Under the pieces are notes generated by a model, which did no database searches, had not been told where the DNA came from, and worked only from the letters and a program-made list of their open reading frames with translations. Source: Arthrobacter_E sp044748305 (GTDB taxonomy: Bacteria; Actinomycetota; Actinomycetes; Actinomycetales; Micrococcaceae). Taken from it: DNA of 64,000 nucleotides. The number at the start of each line of letters is the position of its first letter. Position 1 is the stretch's first letter. A program made the translations under genes and the position numbers. Shown here in pieces: positions 44,536 through 53,068 of the stretch. The stretch spans positions 1-64,000 of the forward strand of contig NZ_JBIVFT010000003.1 in the NCBI RefSeq assembly GCF_044748305.1, given 5' to 3'.

Positions 44536-44759
44536 CTATCAGACAATGAGCCGTTGGCGGGCGAGTCGTGACTTAGAGCTTGCGTCGACATCGCCACTCG
44601 TGCAAGTTATCCGGCAGCTCGCGATTCGCGAGCGCGGACCATCGATGGTCGCAGCCCTCGTCTTCGAACTCTCCGCTGCACTCGGTGGACTTTCGAGCTA
44701 CGAGAAGCTGCGGCCGGAACACAAGATGCCAACTTGCCCGTGAGGTCGCCGCCACCCCT

Positions 44760-46442
44760 CTATGACAGCGTCACCGTCCGTTCGCAGACGGCGAGAGTGC
44801 TCTCACGGTGCGACACCACGAGGACGGTGGTGTCCCCCGCGAGGCCGCGGACGACGTCGAGCAGCGCCTCTTCGGAGGGGCCGTCCAGACTCGCCGTGGT
44901 CTCGTCGAGAACCAGAAGCCTGGGCTTCAACAGCAGCGCCCGGGCGAGGCAGAAACGAGCCCGCTCGCCACCGGAGAGACTCGTGCCGTGCTCGCCGAGC
45001 ACCGTCTCCACCCCGGAAACCCAGCGCGCGCCTTCAAGGGGCAAGCCCACCCGGATCAGCATCGCTTCGACGTCTTCCGCGGTCGCCTCCGGAACGGCCA
45101 GCCTCATGTTCTCCAGAACGGAACCGTGGAACGCCGGGGCGTCCTGTTCCACGAGGGTCACCATGCGGCGAAAGCTCGCCTCGTCCAAGGCGCGGATGTC
45201 CGCGCGCGAGCCGTCACACCCCTCCAGGGAGACCGTCCCGGAGTCCGGTGCCCAGAGCCGCAGGATCAAGCGGGCCAGGGTGGTCTTCCCCGCTCCCGAG
45301 CGGCCCCTGATCCCCACCACTTCCCCCGGCCGCACGGCCAGCGAGTAGGGACCGAGCCCGGCAGAACCGGCGTCGTGCCGGAATTCAAGGTCCTCCACCC
45401 TGAGACCCAACGGCCCGTCGGGAGCGAAATCCACCGGGTCCAGTGAAGCGGGCTCCTCCGGGGCGAGACGGATGCCCTCCAGAACACGGCGGGCGCTGGC
45501 ACGGTGCGGCTGCAGCTGGCTCAGGGTCGCGGCGGCCTCCGCAACGGGCGCCAGAAGAGTCAGTGCACCCGCCACCAGACCGGGCACCCAGACCGGCTCC
45601 AGGCCTCGCGTCACAGCGGCCAGGAACACCGCCACCACCGTACCCAGTACGCACAGTTCTCTCAGCGAACCGGAGAGCGCCATCGTGGAAGCCAGGCGGC
45701 TCTGCATGGCGTCCACGACGGCGGCGCGCCCGGCCAGTTGCCGCTGGACCTGATCCTGCAGACCGAAACCGAGAATCTCCCGGGTGCCGGCCAGCAGATC
45801 CACCACGAGCGCCGAGAACTCCGCACGAGCGTCCTGCACAGCGGTCCCCAGAGCGGTTCCGCGTCTGAATCCCAGAAGGGTCACGCCGAAGAGCGCGAGG
45901 CTTCCCGCCAGCAGCGCCAGCGCCACGGCGGGCACGGTCGCCAGAAGAAGACCCACGCCCGTTCCGAGCAGCACGACCGTCCCGGCGAGCTGCGCCACGG
46001 TGTGCGCGTAGAAGAACTCAAGCTTCTCGACGTCCCCCATGGCGGTGGCGGCGAGTTTCCCGGTGTGCTGTCCCCGCTTCCGGGAGGGGACGCCGCGGCT
46101 GAACCCGTCGAACAGGGCCATGCGCAGCGACGCCAGGATGCGGTAGGCGATGCTGTGCGAGACGTCCATCTCGTGCCAGGTCAGCACCGTGCGCAACAGC
46201 ACCGCCACGACCCCCGTCACCCACCAGCCGGCCGCCGCCACCTCATGGCGTACGACGGCGAGCGCCACCACGGAGGATCCGGTCACCGCGAGGGTCACGA
46301 GGGCCAGATTGTTCAGAAGCCCGACGACGGCGGTCCACGCCATGCCGGGCCACTCGCCGGAGAGATGACTCACCAGGGCCGACAGAGGCCGGTCCGAGCG
46401 GGAGGTGTTCCCGTCCCGCCGGTCGAGGGGTACGGCGCTCAT
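44760..46442 (-). CDS. CydC-like ABC exporter subunit
   Basis: The 560-residue protein has six membrane helices (residues ~25-300) and an ATPase domain with Walker A GIRGRSGAGKTTLA, signature LSGGERARFCLARAL and Walker B LLVLDETTASLD. It is most like the CydC half of heterodimeric exporters. Its ATG overlaps the stop of the CydD-like gene by four bases (ATGA), and it closes the RiPP operon, so peptide export or maturation is the likely job here. Cysteine/glutathione export as in true CydDC is the alternative. Confidence 0.85.
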   Translation of the reverse strand: MSAVPLDRRDGNTSRSDRPLSALVSHLSGEWPGMAWTAVVGLLNNLALVTLAVTGSSVVALAVVRHEVAAAGWWVTGVVAVLLRTVLTWHEMDVSHSIAYRILASLRMALFDGFSRGVPSRKRGQHTGKLAATAMGDVEKLEFFYAHTVAQLAGTVVLLGTGVGLLLATVPAVALALLAGSLALFGVTLLGFRRGTALGTAVQDARAEFSALVVDLLAGTREILGFGLQDQVQRQLAGRAAVVDAMQSRLASTMALSGSLRELCVLGTVVAVFLAAVTRGLEPVWVPGLVAGALTLLAPVAEAAATLSQLQPHRASARRVLEGIRLAPEEPASLDPVDFAPDGPLGLRVEDLEFRHDAGSAGLGPYSLAVRPGEVVGIRGRSGAGKTTLARLILRLWAPDSGTVSLEGCDGSRADIRALDEASFRRMVTLVEQDAPAFHGSVLENMRLAVPEATAEDVEAMLIRVGLPLEGARWVSGVETVLGEHGTSLSGGERARFCLARALLLKPRLLVLDETTASLDGPSEEALLDVVRGLAGDTTVLVVSHRESTLAVCERTVTLS

Positions 46443-48178
46443 CGAAGCGCTCCTTCCTGGTCTGCCGGGCGGGTGCCGGTCACGTGGAGTGCACCGTCTT
46501 CCAACTGGAGGACCGTTCCGGCCGCGGCAAGAGCCTCGGGACGGTGAGCGATCATGAGCACGATCCGGTCCCGCGCATACTCCTGCAGCCCGTCCAGGAC
46601 CTCCTGGGCCAGAGCCGGGTTGAGAGCCGAGGTCGGTTCGTCCAGCAGCAGCACGGGCCGGTCCGCCAGGAGCGCCCTGGCCAGGGCGAGCCGCTGAAGC
46701 TGGCCTCCCGAGACGGACCCTCCGGCCTCGGAGAGCACGGTGTCCAGGCCGTCGGGCCATGCCCGGAGTTCCTCTCCCAGGCCGGCCTGACGCAGGGCCC
46801 GGAGCAGTTGCTCCTCCGGGGCCTCGGGGGCCACGGTCAGGAGATTTTCACGGATACTGCCTGGAAAAAGGTAGCTGCGCTGGGAGACGACTCCGAGTTC
46901 GGCTCGGAGCAGCGGGCGACCGTCCAGCAGGATCCGCCCGTCCTGAACCGGCAGGAATCCCAGCAGGAGGTCGAAGAGGGTGCTCTTGCCGACTCCGGAG
47001 GCCCCGGCCAGGGCCATGATGCCGCCCCGGTGGATCTCGGCACACGCACCGCGAAGCACCCAGGGGGCGTCCGAGGAGTAGCGGAAAGACAGCTCGTCCA
47101 AAACCAGGCGGCTGGGAACCAGACGCTCAGAGACCGGGCGGTCAGGCGCTGTTTCGGACGCCTCGGCGCCGCCCGCCGGCGAACGTCCTCCACTCGCGGC
47201 GTCGGCTCCGCTCGCCGCATCAATGCTGCTGAGAGCCGAGAGCCCAAGGTACCCCGCATGCCATTGGCGGGCCAGATCGCGGACAGGACGGAAGACCTCC
47301 GAGGAGAGCAGCAGCGTGAAGTAGACAACGGCGGCTCCGGCGACCCCCGCCGTCGGGCCCAGACCGAGAGCACTGAGCGACGCCAAAGCGGCCGCGGCGA
47401 GCAGACCCGCCTGGATGCCGAAATCGGTGAGCGCCGTGTCCGCGAGCGACACCCGCATGGTCGCGACCGTGGCACGGTGCAACTGGTCCGACCGGTCCTC
47501 CAGCCGGGCACGGACCCGGGGGACGGCATGCAGGATCTTCAACGCCCTCATGTTCTGCAGCGCCTCCAGGAAGTCGGCGCTGAGGGCTTCGTAGCTGTCC
47601 CAGTGCTGACGGCCGCGCCGGGCCAGCAGCCGGCCCCAGAGCCGGGGAGCCCCCACCGCCACCAGGACCGCCAGGGCCAGAGCCGCCGCCAGCCAAGGGT
47701 TGAGGAAGGCCAGGCCCAGCAGGAGCAGAGGGCAGAGGATCTGCAGTTGGATGGCGTGCGGGATGTACTGCCCCAGGTACAGGTCGACGCCGTCGACCCC
47801 TTCGGTGAGCGCCAGACGTCGCGCACCGCTCCGCTCAGAGGTGTCATGGAGCCGAGCGGGCATCAGGAGACGGTCCGCGAGATCCCGGCGGAGGTCCCTC
47901 CGGACCGCCGCCCCGAGCGAGGTTGCCAGCCGGCTGTGCAGCTGTGTCACCCCCAGCCGGATCACTCCGCAGAGCAGTACCGCCGCCAGCGGGAGCACCG
48001 CTGGATGGGTGGTGATGGCATCCTCGCGGATCGGAACCGTGAGCCCGGCCAAGGCCTGGGCCAGGAACCAAGCCTGAGCCCAATGGGTCATGGTCCCCAG
48101 GCACAGCACCGTGGTCACGGCGGCCAATCTGCCCCGGTGCCCCAGGCTCAGGGCGAGCAACCTCTTATCAACCAGCAT
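46439..48178 (-). CDS. CydD-like ABC exporter subunit
   Basis: The 579-residue protein has an N-terminal six-helix domain and an ATPase domain with Walker A LAGASGVGKSTL, signature VSGGQLQRLALARAL and Walker B VLLLDEPTSALN. It pairs with the following CydC-like gene. ATG 48178 lies 11 bases inside the end of the SagB gene, which ties the exporter to the RiPP enzymes. No C39 leader-peptidase domain is present, so leader removal must be done elsewhere. Confidence 0.85.
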   Translation of the reverse strand: MLVDKRLLALSLGHRGRLAAVTTVLCLGTMTHWAQAWFLAQALAGLTVPIREDAITTHPAVLPLAAVLLCGVIRLGVTQLHSRLATSLGAAVRRDLRRDLADRLLMPARLHDTSERSGARRLALTEGVDGVDLYLGQYIPHAIQLQILCPLLLLGLAFLNPWLAAALALAVLVAVGAPRLWGRLLARRGRQHWDSYEALSADFLEALQNMRALKILHAVPRVRARLEDRSDQLHRATVATMRVSLADTALTDFGIQAGLLAAAALASLSALGLGPTAGVAGAAVVYFTLLLSSEVFRPVRDLARQWHAGYLGLSALSSIDAASGADAASGGRSPAGGAEASETAPDRPVSERLVPSRLVLDELSFRYSSDAPWVLRGACAEIHRGGIMALAGASGVGKSTLFDLLLGFLPVQDGRILLDGRPLLRAELGVVSQRSYLFPGSIRENLLTVAPEAPEEQLLRALRQAGLGEELRAWPDGLDTVLSEAGGSVSGGQLQRLALARALLADRPVLLLDEPTSALNPALAQEVLDGLQEYARDRIVLMIAHRPEALAAAGTVLQLEDGALHVTGTRPADQEGALR

Positions 48179-49517
48179 GGCCGGATCCTTCCGTCTCTTC
48201 CGTGTTCCCCTGCCGTCCGGCTCGCGGCGGTCCCGTGCGAAAACCGAGGCCGTGCACGGTCCAGCGACCCTGCTCTTCGCCGGTCCAGCCGCCCACCGGC
48301 CGGAACTCCAGCGAAGGGGGCCCGAGGCTCTCCCCTGTGGCCCCAAGGCGGAGAGCACCGTAGAGCACATGGGCGGCCAGGGACGCCGCCCACCACATCT
48401 CGCGAGGCCCCGGCGGGCCGCCGGATTCGAAGAGCACGAGCCCGTCCAGCGTTCCGAGCCAGCCCTGTCCCGCGCAGCGGATCGCGAGACGCGGGTCCTT
48501 GAGCGTCGCCGCGTCCGCCGGATCGGCCCAGTCCAGCAGCACGCTTCGGCAACCGTCCGGGGTGCCGAACGGCACACTCAACCGCGCGGCGGCCAGCGAC
48601 TCCCGGACTGTCCGGACAGCGGCGGACGGCTCCGAGCCCGAGTCCACGACGCCGGGAATCCCTGTCAGTGCCAGGCTTCTCCGTGAGCTCAGGGTCGCAG
48701 GATCGCAGCCGGGAATCCCTCGGTGCGGCCGCACCGTCGGCCCCGGCCGGTACCGGCCCGCCCAGTCGCGGACTCCGGCCACCAGGCGCGGGCTCCGCTC
48801 CGGGACCGCGCTGGGCCCGGCCTCGGAAATCCTCGCAGGAGAAGACGGGACCGGGTCCGGCAACAGACCCCCGAGCGAGAGGGCGGCAAGCACGAGCTCG
48901 GGGCCGGTGCCAGGCCACAGCTCCGGCCAGCAGCCGTAATCAGGCAGCGCGAACGCGGCGGCCAACGACGCGGGATCGTCTTGAAGCCATGCCGTGCCGA
49001 TGCCGTGCCAGGCGGCGTGATGGGCGAGGGCGGCCACCGCATAGGCGGTGTCTGCGACCAGCAGGGGCAGGGCACGGTGGTGGTATTTCGCGGCGGTGCG
49101 CTGCGGCAGCACGCTGAGTCCGATGACGGCACCGGGCCCGGCTGCGGCACTCACTGGCCAAGAACTCCGGTTCCGGGACACCAGAACCCCACGTTCGGCG
49201 TCGAACGCGTAGAGGCCCGGCGGGACATCGCAACCGGTCCCGCACAGGGTGTGCACCTGCACCGGATAGCAGCCGCCCGCCGAGGGCACGGCCCGACGAC
49301 GCACGCTTCCCGGCCGGCCGCTCAGAGGGTCCGGGTGGAAGCCGGAACTCCAGAACAGGGTCCGGATCATCGACAGCACGGGGAACGCCGTCGGCCCGGG
49401 CAATGGGGACTGCGGCGGGCCGGGCCATCGGTTCCCCCGCGGGCCGGGATGTTCCACCGGCCCTGGAACCTCGAGTGAGAAAGCACGCGCGAAGTGCTCC
49501 GCGGGATTCGTCTCCAT
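48168..49517 (-). CDS. SagB-type azoline dehydrogenase
   Basis: SagB enzymes are FMN-dependent and oxidise azolines to azoles in linear azole-containing peptides. This 449-residue protein has the family block SVRRRAVPSAGGCYPVQVH (residues ~71-89), then YAFDAERGVLV and AALAHHAAWHGIGTAWLQDDP, of a nitroreductase fold; the second half looks like a degenerate repeat of it. It starts two bases after the YcaO stop. The phosphate-binding Arg pair is present. Without it, the product would stay at the azoline stage. Confidence 0.9.
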   Translation of the reverse strand: METNPAEHFARAFSLEVPGPVEHPGPRGNRWPGPPQSPLPGPTAFPVLSMIRTLFWSSGFHPDPLSGRPGSVRRRAVPSAGGCYPVQVHTLCGTGCDVPPGLYAFDAERGVLVSRNRSSWPVSAAAGPGAVIGLSVLPQRTAAKYHHRALPLLVADTAYAVAALAHHAAWHGIGTAWLQDDPASLAAAFALPDYGCWPELWPGTGPELVLAALSLGGLLPDPVPSSPARISEAGPSAVPERSPRLVAGVRDWAGRYRPGPTVRPHRGIPGCDPATLSSRRSLALTGIPGVVDSGSEPSAAVRTVRESLAAARLSVPFGTPDGCRSVLLDWADPADAATLKDPRLAIRCAGQGWLGTLDGLVLFESGGPPGPREMWWAASLAAHVLYGALRLGATGESLGPPSLEFRPVGGWTGEEQGRWTVHGLGFRTGPPRAGRQGNTEETEGSGHAG

Positions 49518-49519
49518 GA

Positions 49520-50947
49520 CTACATGTGCGGTGGCGGGACGAGAGTGAAATCGTCAGGGCCGTGCGGCGCCGTCGTGCGCCAGCCCCTCGCGAGCGCCGC
49601 GTCGGCGAAGCGCGGGCAGCCCAGGTAGGCGAACGCCGCCGGCGCGTTGGGCACCAGACCGCCGACGACGGCGCGCACCACCCGCAATCCGGTCGCGGCG
49701 ACGTCGGAGGTGGTCAGGTCACGGAGGTGGACGGTGTGTCCGGCAGCGGCCAGGCGGCGCCGGACCTCCGGCATCGGTACCGTGTTCAGCTCGGCGACAT
49801 CCACCAGCCCTCGTTCCGGTTCCATGAACCGGGCAGCCATCCCGTGCAGGCGGGGGTCGAGCCACAACTGCACGTGGGCGCCGAGATCGCGCACCGCGGA
49901 GCAGTGCTCACCCGCATCGTCCAGATAGGCACGGTCCGCGCGGTGGTCCAGGTACAGGCCTTTGGCCATCAGCCCTGCTTCGACCGCCTGGAAGACCCAG
50001 CCGTCGGCGTCCTGGCATCCCTGGGTGTAGATCCAGGTGTGAACCGCTTCGAGTACGGCCTTGCGGGCCGCCTCGGCGGGATCGTTCTTGCAGGCGAACC
50101 CGGCGGCGTACAGTCCGGTGTCGGGGTCGTGGACCAGGGCGGCCAGGCATGGGGCGAACTCGCTGGGCATCTCCACCACCCAGTACTCCAGACGGCAGCC
50201 GGCCATGTCCTGGACCAGGCCGGGTACCGACTCGGGTCGCACCCCGCGCACGGGCCCGCCCAGATGCCACCAGAGTTCCAAGGCGTCCCGCTCCACCGTC
50301 TCCAGGACGGCCCGGTCTGCGGCGTCCTGGAAGCCTTGCCCTGTGGCGATGCCGGCATAGTTGAGATGGTGGATCCGCGGCAGCTCGCGGAAGCGCCGCT
50401 GCCGCCAGTTCAGATAGACCAGGCTGGCCGGCAGCCAGTGCTCTTCGGCTTCGGGACCTGGAACTCCGCCAGGGCCCGGCGTGCCGGGGGACCCCGTGGT
50501 GCAGCGCACCCAGAGGGTGGGGACGTCGTCGTCGAGGTTCCGGTAGGGAAAGCCCGCACGGTCCGTCTGCCAGGCGGCGAATCGGGGCAGCGTGTCCAGC
50601 GGCGCGTGGCGCAGTCCGCGGGAGCGGAGTTCGGCCGCGGTCCCGAGGAAGTGGTCACCGTCGTCGAGCCCGGCCGGGATGAAATTCCCGCAGTAGCGCT
50701 CCATGCCTTCCGCGACGGCGGCGATCCAGGCCTGCCGTTCGTCACCGAAGGTGGTGCCCAGGGAGACCCTGTCGGCGGGCCAGTCGCCCAGCCACCGGGC
50801 ATCCGACACCTCGGCCGTCATGGACGTGTAGGCGGGCGGCGCGTCCTCGGGTGTCAGGACGGAACGCACCCGCCGGATGATCCCGGTCTGCTCGTCCACC
50901 AGGGCGTGCAGGGGCAGTGTTCCGTCCGGCTGTGCGGTGATGCTCAT
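49520..50947 (-). CDS. YcaO-domain cyclodehydratase
   Basis: YcaO proteins use ATP to activate a peptide backbone amide and close Ser, Thr or Cys side chains into azolines. The 475-residue protein has SLGTTFGDERQAWIAAVAEGMERYCG with Glu80 and Glu83, and TGQGFQDAADRAVLETVERDALELWW with Glu216, Glu219, Arg220 and Asp221, the ATP/Mg ligands. The C-terminus ends LVPPPHM rather than the usual PxPxP. ATG 50947 overlaps the stop of the hydrolase gene by four bases (ATGA). Confidence 0.93.
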   Translation of the reverse strand: MSITAQPDGTLPLHALVDEQTGIIRRVRSVLTPEDAPPAYTSMTAEVSDARWLGDWPADRVSLGTTFGDERQAWIAAVAEGMERYCGNFIPAGLDDGDHFLGTAAELRSRGLRHAPLDTLPRFAAWQTDRAGFPYRNLDDDVPTLWVRCTTGSPGTPGPGGVPGPEAEEHWLPASLVYLNWRQRRFRELPRIHHLNYAGIATGQGFQDAADRAVLETVERDALELWWHLGGPVRGVRPESVPGLVQDMAGCRLEYWVVEMPSEFAPCLAALVHDPDTGLYAAGFACKNDPAEAARKAVLEAVHTWIYTQGCQDADGWVFQAVEAGLMAKGLYLDHRADRAYLDDAGEHCSAVRDLGAHVQLWLDPRLHGMAARFMEPERGLVDVAELNTVPMPEVRRRLAAAGHTVHLRDLTTSDVAATGLRVVRAVVGGLVPNAPAAFAYLGCPRFADAALARGWRTTAPHGPDDFTLVPPPHM

Positions 50948-52074
50948 GAGGTTCTGCTCTCGTGTGGGGTGTCGAGGGAGGCTTGCGAGGCGTGTGATTC
51001 CGGTTCGTGACGAAGCCGGGCCCGCTCGGTCCTGCGCCAGGCGAAGTGCCCGGGCCGGGTCTCCGTGAATTCCCGGGTCATGGGCACATCCGGGAGTGTC
51101 CGCGCCCAGTCCCGGATGCAGCCCAGCAGCCCGCCTTGGTCCCTGAGTGCCCGGGCCTCCTGCGGCCCCAGGTCCTTGGCAAGGCGGTGTCCCCACGGAC
51201 CCCAGAGCAGTTCCGTCCGGCCCTGGGCCCAGGCGTCCGCCAGCCTGATGGTCTCCTCGGCGAAGAAGTCCTTGCGGCCTCCGATCACCAGCAGGGGTGT
51301 CCCGAGGTGGCCGTAGCGGGCGTGGAGATCGAGGGGCGGAGCCTCCCAGAGCCGATGCCACGCGGCGGCGGCACCCGGTCCGTGGACGCCTGGCCCGTGG
51401 ACGGCGTCGTCCATGAGACCGAGCGGCCCATCCTGCCCCGCCCGAGCAACCAGGCCATCCAGTTCCGGGCCGCTGAGGCCCGGGCCCGATTCGCGACCGA
51501 AACCGTGCTGATGCCACCAGCCGATCCGGTCCCTGAACCGCGGATTGCCCTGGGGATCGTAGGCGGTCTCGAAGAGTCCGAGGGCCGGCACCATGGCGAC
51601 GACCGCGGTCGGACGGGCCAAGCCCGGTGGCGAGCCCTCGGGCGTTTCCAAAGCCCGTACAGTCTCCAAAACCCGTGCCGTCTCTAAGGCGCAGTGCGCA
51701 TCGTAGGACGCTCCGGCCAGCAGGAGCGGGCCGTGCAACAGCCCCCGTGCTTCCAGGTCCTGGACTGTGGCGGTGCCGTCGTCACCCTCGGTGGCGTAAG
51801 GAATCCAGTCCCCGGACGAACCGTAACGGCCACGGACGTCCTGCACCACGACGTCGAATCCGGCGCGGTTCCAGGACTCCGCCTGCGGACCGTAGTCGGC
51901 TTTGCCATAGGGGGTCCGAATGAGGACGGTTCCAGGGGAACCCTCCTTTCGTGCTTCGCTGCCGGCTTCACCCGCGGGAAAGTAGTCCGCGGCGAGCCGG
52001 CACCCATCGTCGAGGGTGACGGTCACCTCCCGCTGGGAAGCCGGGCGCCGGTGATGATCAGCGCTTCCATTCAT
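50944..52074 (-). CDS. CocE/NonD-like alpha/beta hydrolase, short form
   Basis: The 376-residue hydrolase has RTPYGKADYG and DVRGRYGSSGDWIPYATEGDDG, hallmarks of the CocE/S15 (X-Pro dipeptidyl peptidase) family, and a complete triad: Ser123 in GASYDAHC, Asp269 in GGRKDFF and His296 in GPWGHRL. It lacks the C-terminal jelly-roll domain of full-length ~550-residue members. Coupled on both sides by ATGA overlaps, it is part of the RiPP operon and may trim or hydrolyse the peptide. Confidence 0.85.
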   Translation of the reverse strand: MNGSADHHRRPASQREVTVTLDDGCRLAADYFPAGEAGSEARKEGSPGTVLIRTPYGKADYGPQAESWNRAGFDVVVQDVRGRYGSSGDWIPYATEGDDGTATVQDLEARGLLHGPLLLAGASYDAHCALETARVLETVRALETPEGSPPGLARPTAVVAMVPALGLFETAYDPQGNPRFRDRIGWWHQHGFGRESGPGLSGPELDGLVARAGQDGPLGLMDDAVHGPGVHGPGAAAAWHRLWEAPPLDLHARYGHLGTPLLVIGGRKDFFAEETIRLADAWAQGRTELLWGPWGHRLAKDLGPQEARALRDQGGLLGCIRDWARTLPDVPMTREFTETRPGHFAWRRTERARLRHEPESHASQASLDTPHESRTS

Positions 52075-52826
52075 CGTCGCCGCCCCGGGTACGGGGCTGG
52101 TTCGGGATAAGCGAGCACGGGGTGCTCACTGGCCAGCAGGGTGGCGGTGTCGAGACGCCAGAGTGTGCGTCGCAGGGTTTCCAGGACGGCGGTGCCGTGC
52201 TGCCACGCGGTGATCGTGGTGAGCAGACGGGCCAGGAACAGGGCGACGGCGGCCGGGGGAAGATCGCCGAGGGGATCGTCTTCGATGTCCTGCCGGGACA
52301 GCCAGGCTTCCAGTTCCGTGGCGGCGGGTGAGGCGGCCAGTCTGCGGCGGAGCACCTGGTGCGCGGGAGGGTCCGTGGCGTCGAGACGGAGCGGGTCGAT
52401 GTAGAGGATCTCGCCCTCCCGGTAGCAGCGCAGCACCGCAGTGCCCGCGCGTGGAAGGTGGTCGAGACGTGAGCGGTCGCCGACGTCGGCGGAGAGGTGC
52501 ACGATCAGTTTCGGAAGGGCTCGTTCGTCGTCGAGGGAGCCGAGGCCCAGGTGGTGCAGCCGCAGGGTGATGTCCCGTGTCAGGCTCTGCACGCCGCGGA
52601 GCAGCGTCTCGGAGGCCACGATGCCGAGGTCCGCACGCCCGTCCAGGGGTGTGGTGCGGCTGAGGCGGCGTGTTTCCAGTTCGGCGAGGATGCGGGCGTT
52701 CAGCATGGGGTCCGGCTCAGGGGTGTCATCGCCCTGGCCTGCCAGGCGCAGGAAGCTCCCGTCCCCGGCACGGACCGTCGTGCGCCCCAGGACCTCGAAG
52801 GCATCGATCGTCTGGCTCGTGGGCAT
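52071..52826 (-). CDS. ThiF-like leader-binding partner (ocin-ThiF type)
   Basis: The 251-residue protein resembles the partner proteins that present the precursor leader to YcaO: SETLLRGVQSLTRDITLRLHHLGLGSL, REGEILYIDPLRL, HQVLRRRLAASPAATELEAWL and LRRTLWRLDTATLLASEHPVL. The nucleotide-binding ThiF core is reduced, and the zinc Cys pairs often seen are absent. It is the first enzyme gene after the precursor; ATG 52826 follows GGGGAAGAGG. Assignment rests on these blocks and on position. Confidence 0.72.
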   Translation of the reverse strand: MPTSQTIDAFEVLGRTTVRAGDGSFLRLAGQGDDTPEPDPMLNARILAELETRRLSRTTPLDGRADLGIVASETLLRGVQSLTRDITLRLHHLGLGSLDDERALPKLIVHLSADVGDRSRLDHLPRAGTAVLRCYREGEILYIDPLRLDATDPPAHQVLRRRLAASPAATELEAWLSRQDIEDDPLGDLPPAAVALFLARLLTTITAWQHGTAVLETLRRTLWRLDTATLLASEHPVLAYPEPAPYPGRRR

Positions 52827-52876
52827 GTTCCCTCTTCCCCTGCAATGGTTCACTCTGAGCCGGCGGCCGTGGCCTC

Positions 52877-52909
52877 CCGGGGGCGGGCTGCCGGCTGGCC
52901 CGCCCCCGG
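52877..52909 (-). terminator. 12-bp hairpin between precursor and enzyme genes
   Basis: CCGGGGGCGGGC (52877-52888) and GCCCGCCCCCGG (52898-52909) pair perfectly around nine bases, eight bases after the precursor stop. There is no T run, so it would only partly stop transcription or protect the short message, favouring precursor over enzymes. Confidence 0.7.
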
Positions 52910-52916
52910 TCACGGC

Positions 52917-53018
52917 TCAGTCGAAGGGGTTCTCGACCAGGGCGTTCGAGTGGGTCGCCGAGAGGTGGGCGAGCTGTTCGGTCTCTTCGACATCAACCAG
53001 GACCTTGGTGTTCTCCAT
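52917..53018 (-). CDS. RiPP precursor peptide (33 residues)
   Basis: A short frame directly behind the cluster promoter encodes 33 residues: an acidic leader-like part (MENTKVLVDVEETEQ) and a tail LSATHSNALVENPFD. ATG 53018 follows a strong AAAGGAG. There is no Cys; the only ring-forming residues in the tail are Ser20, Thr22 and Ser24, with His18 and His23 beside them. It is followed by a hairpin and the leader-binding partner gene, the usual place of a precursor. It is too short to be found by ordinary gene calling. Confidence 0.85.
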   Translation of the reverse strand: MENTKVLVDVEETEQLAHLSATHSNALVENPFD

Positions 53019-53068
53019 GGCTGGTCTCCTTTCGGTGTGGGTGAGCGCTGCCGTGTGGCAACATCGAC

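Noticed and set aside
44546..44743. A 65-codon plus-strand frame between the module and the RiPP operon
   Set aside because: No ribosome binding site, no similarity, and it overlaps decayed sequence; treated as non-coding.
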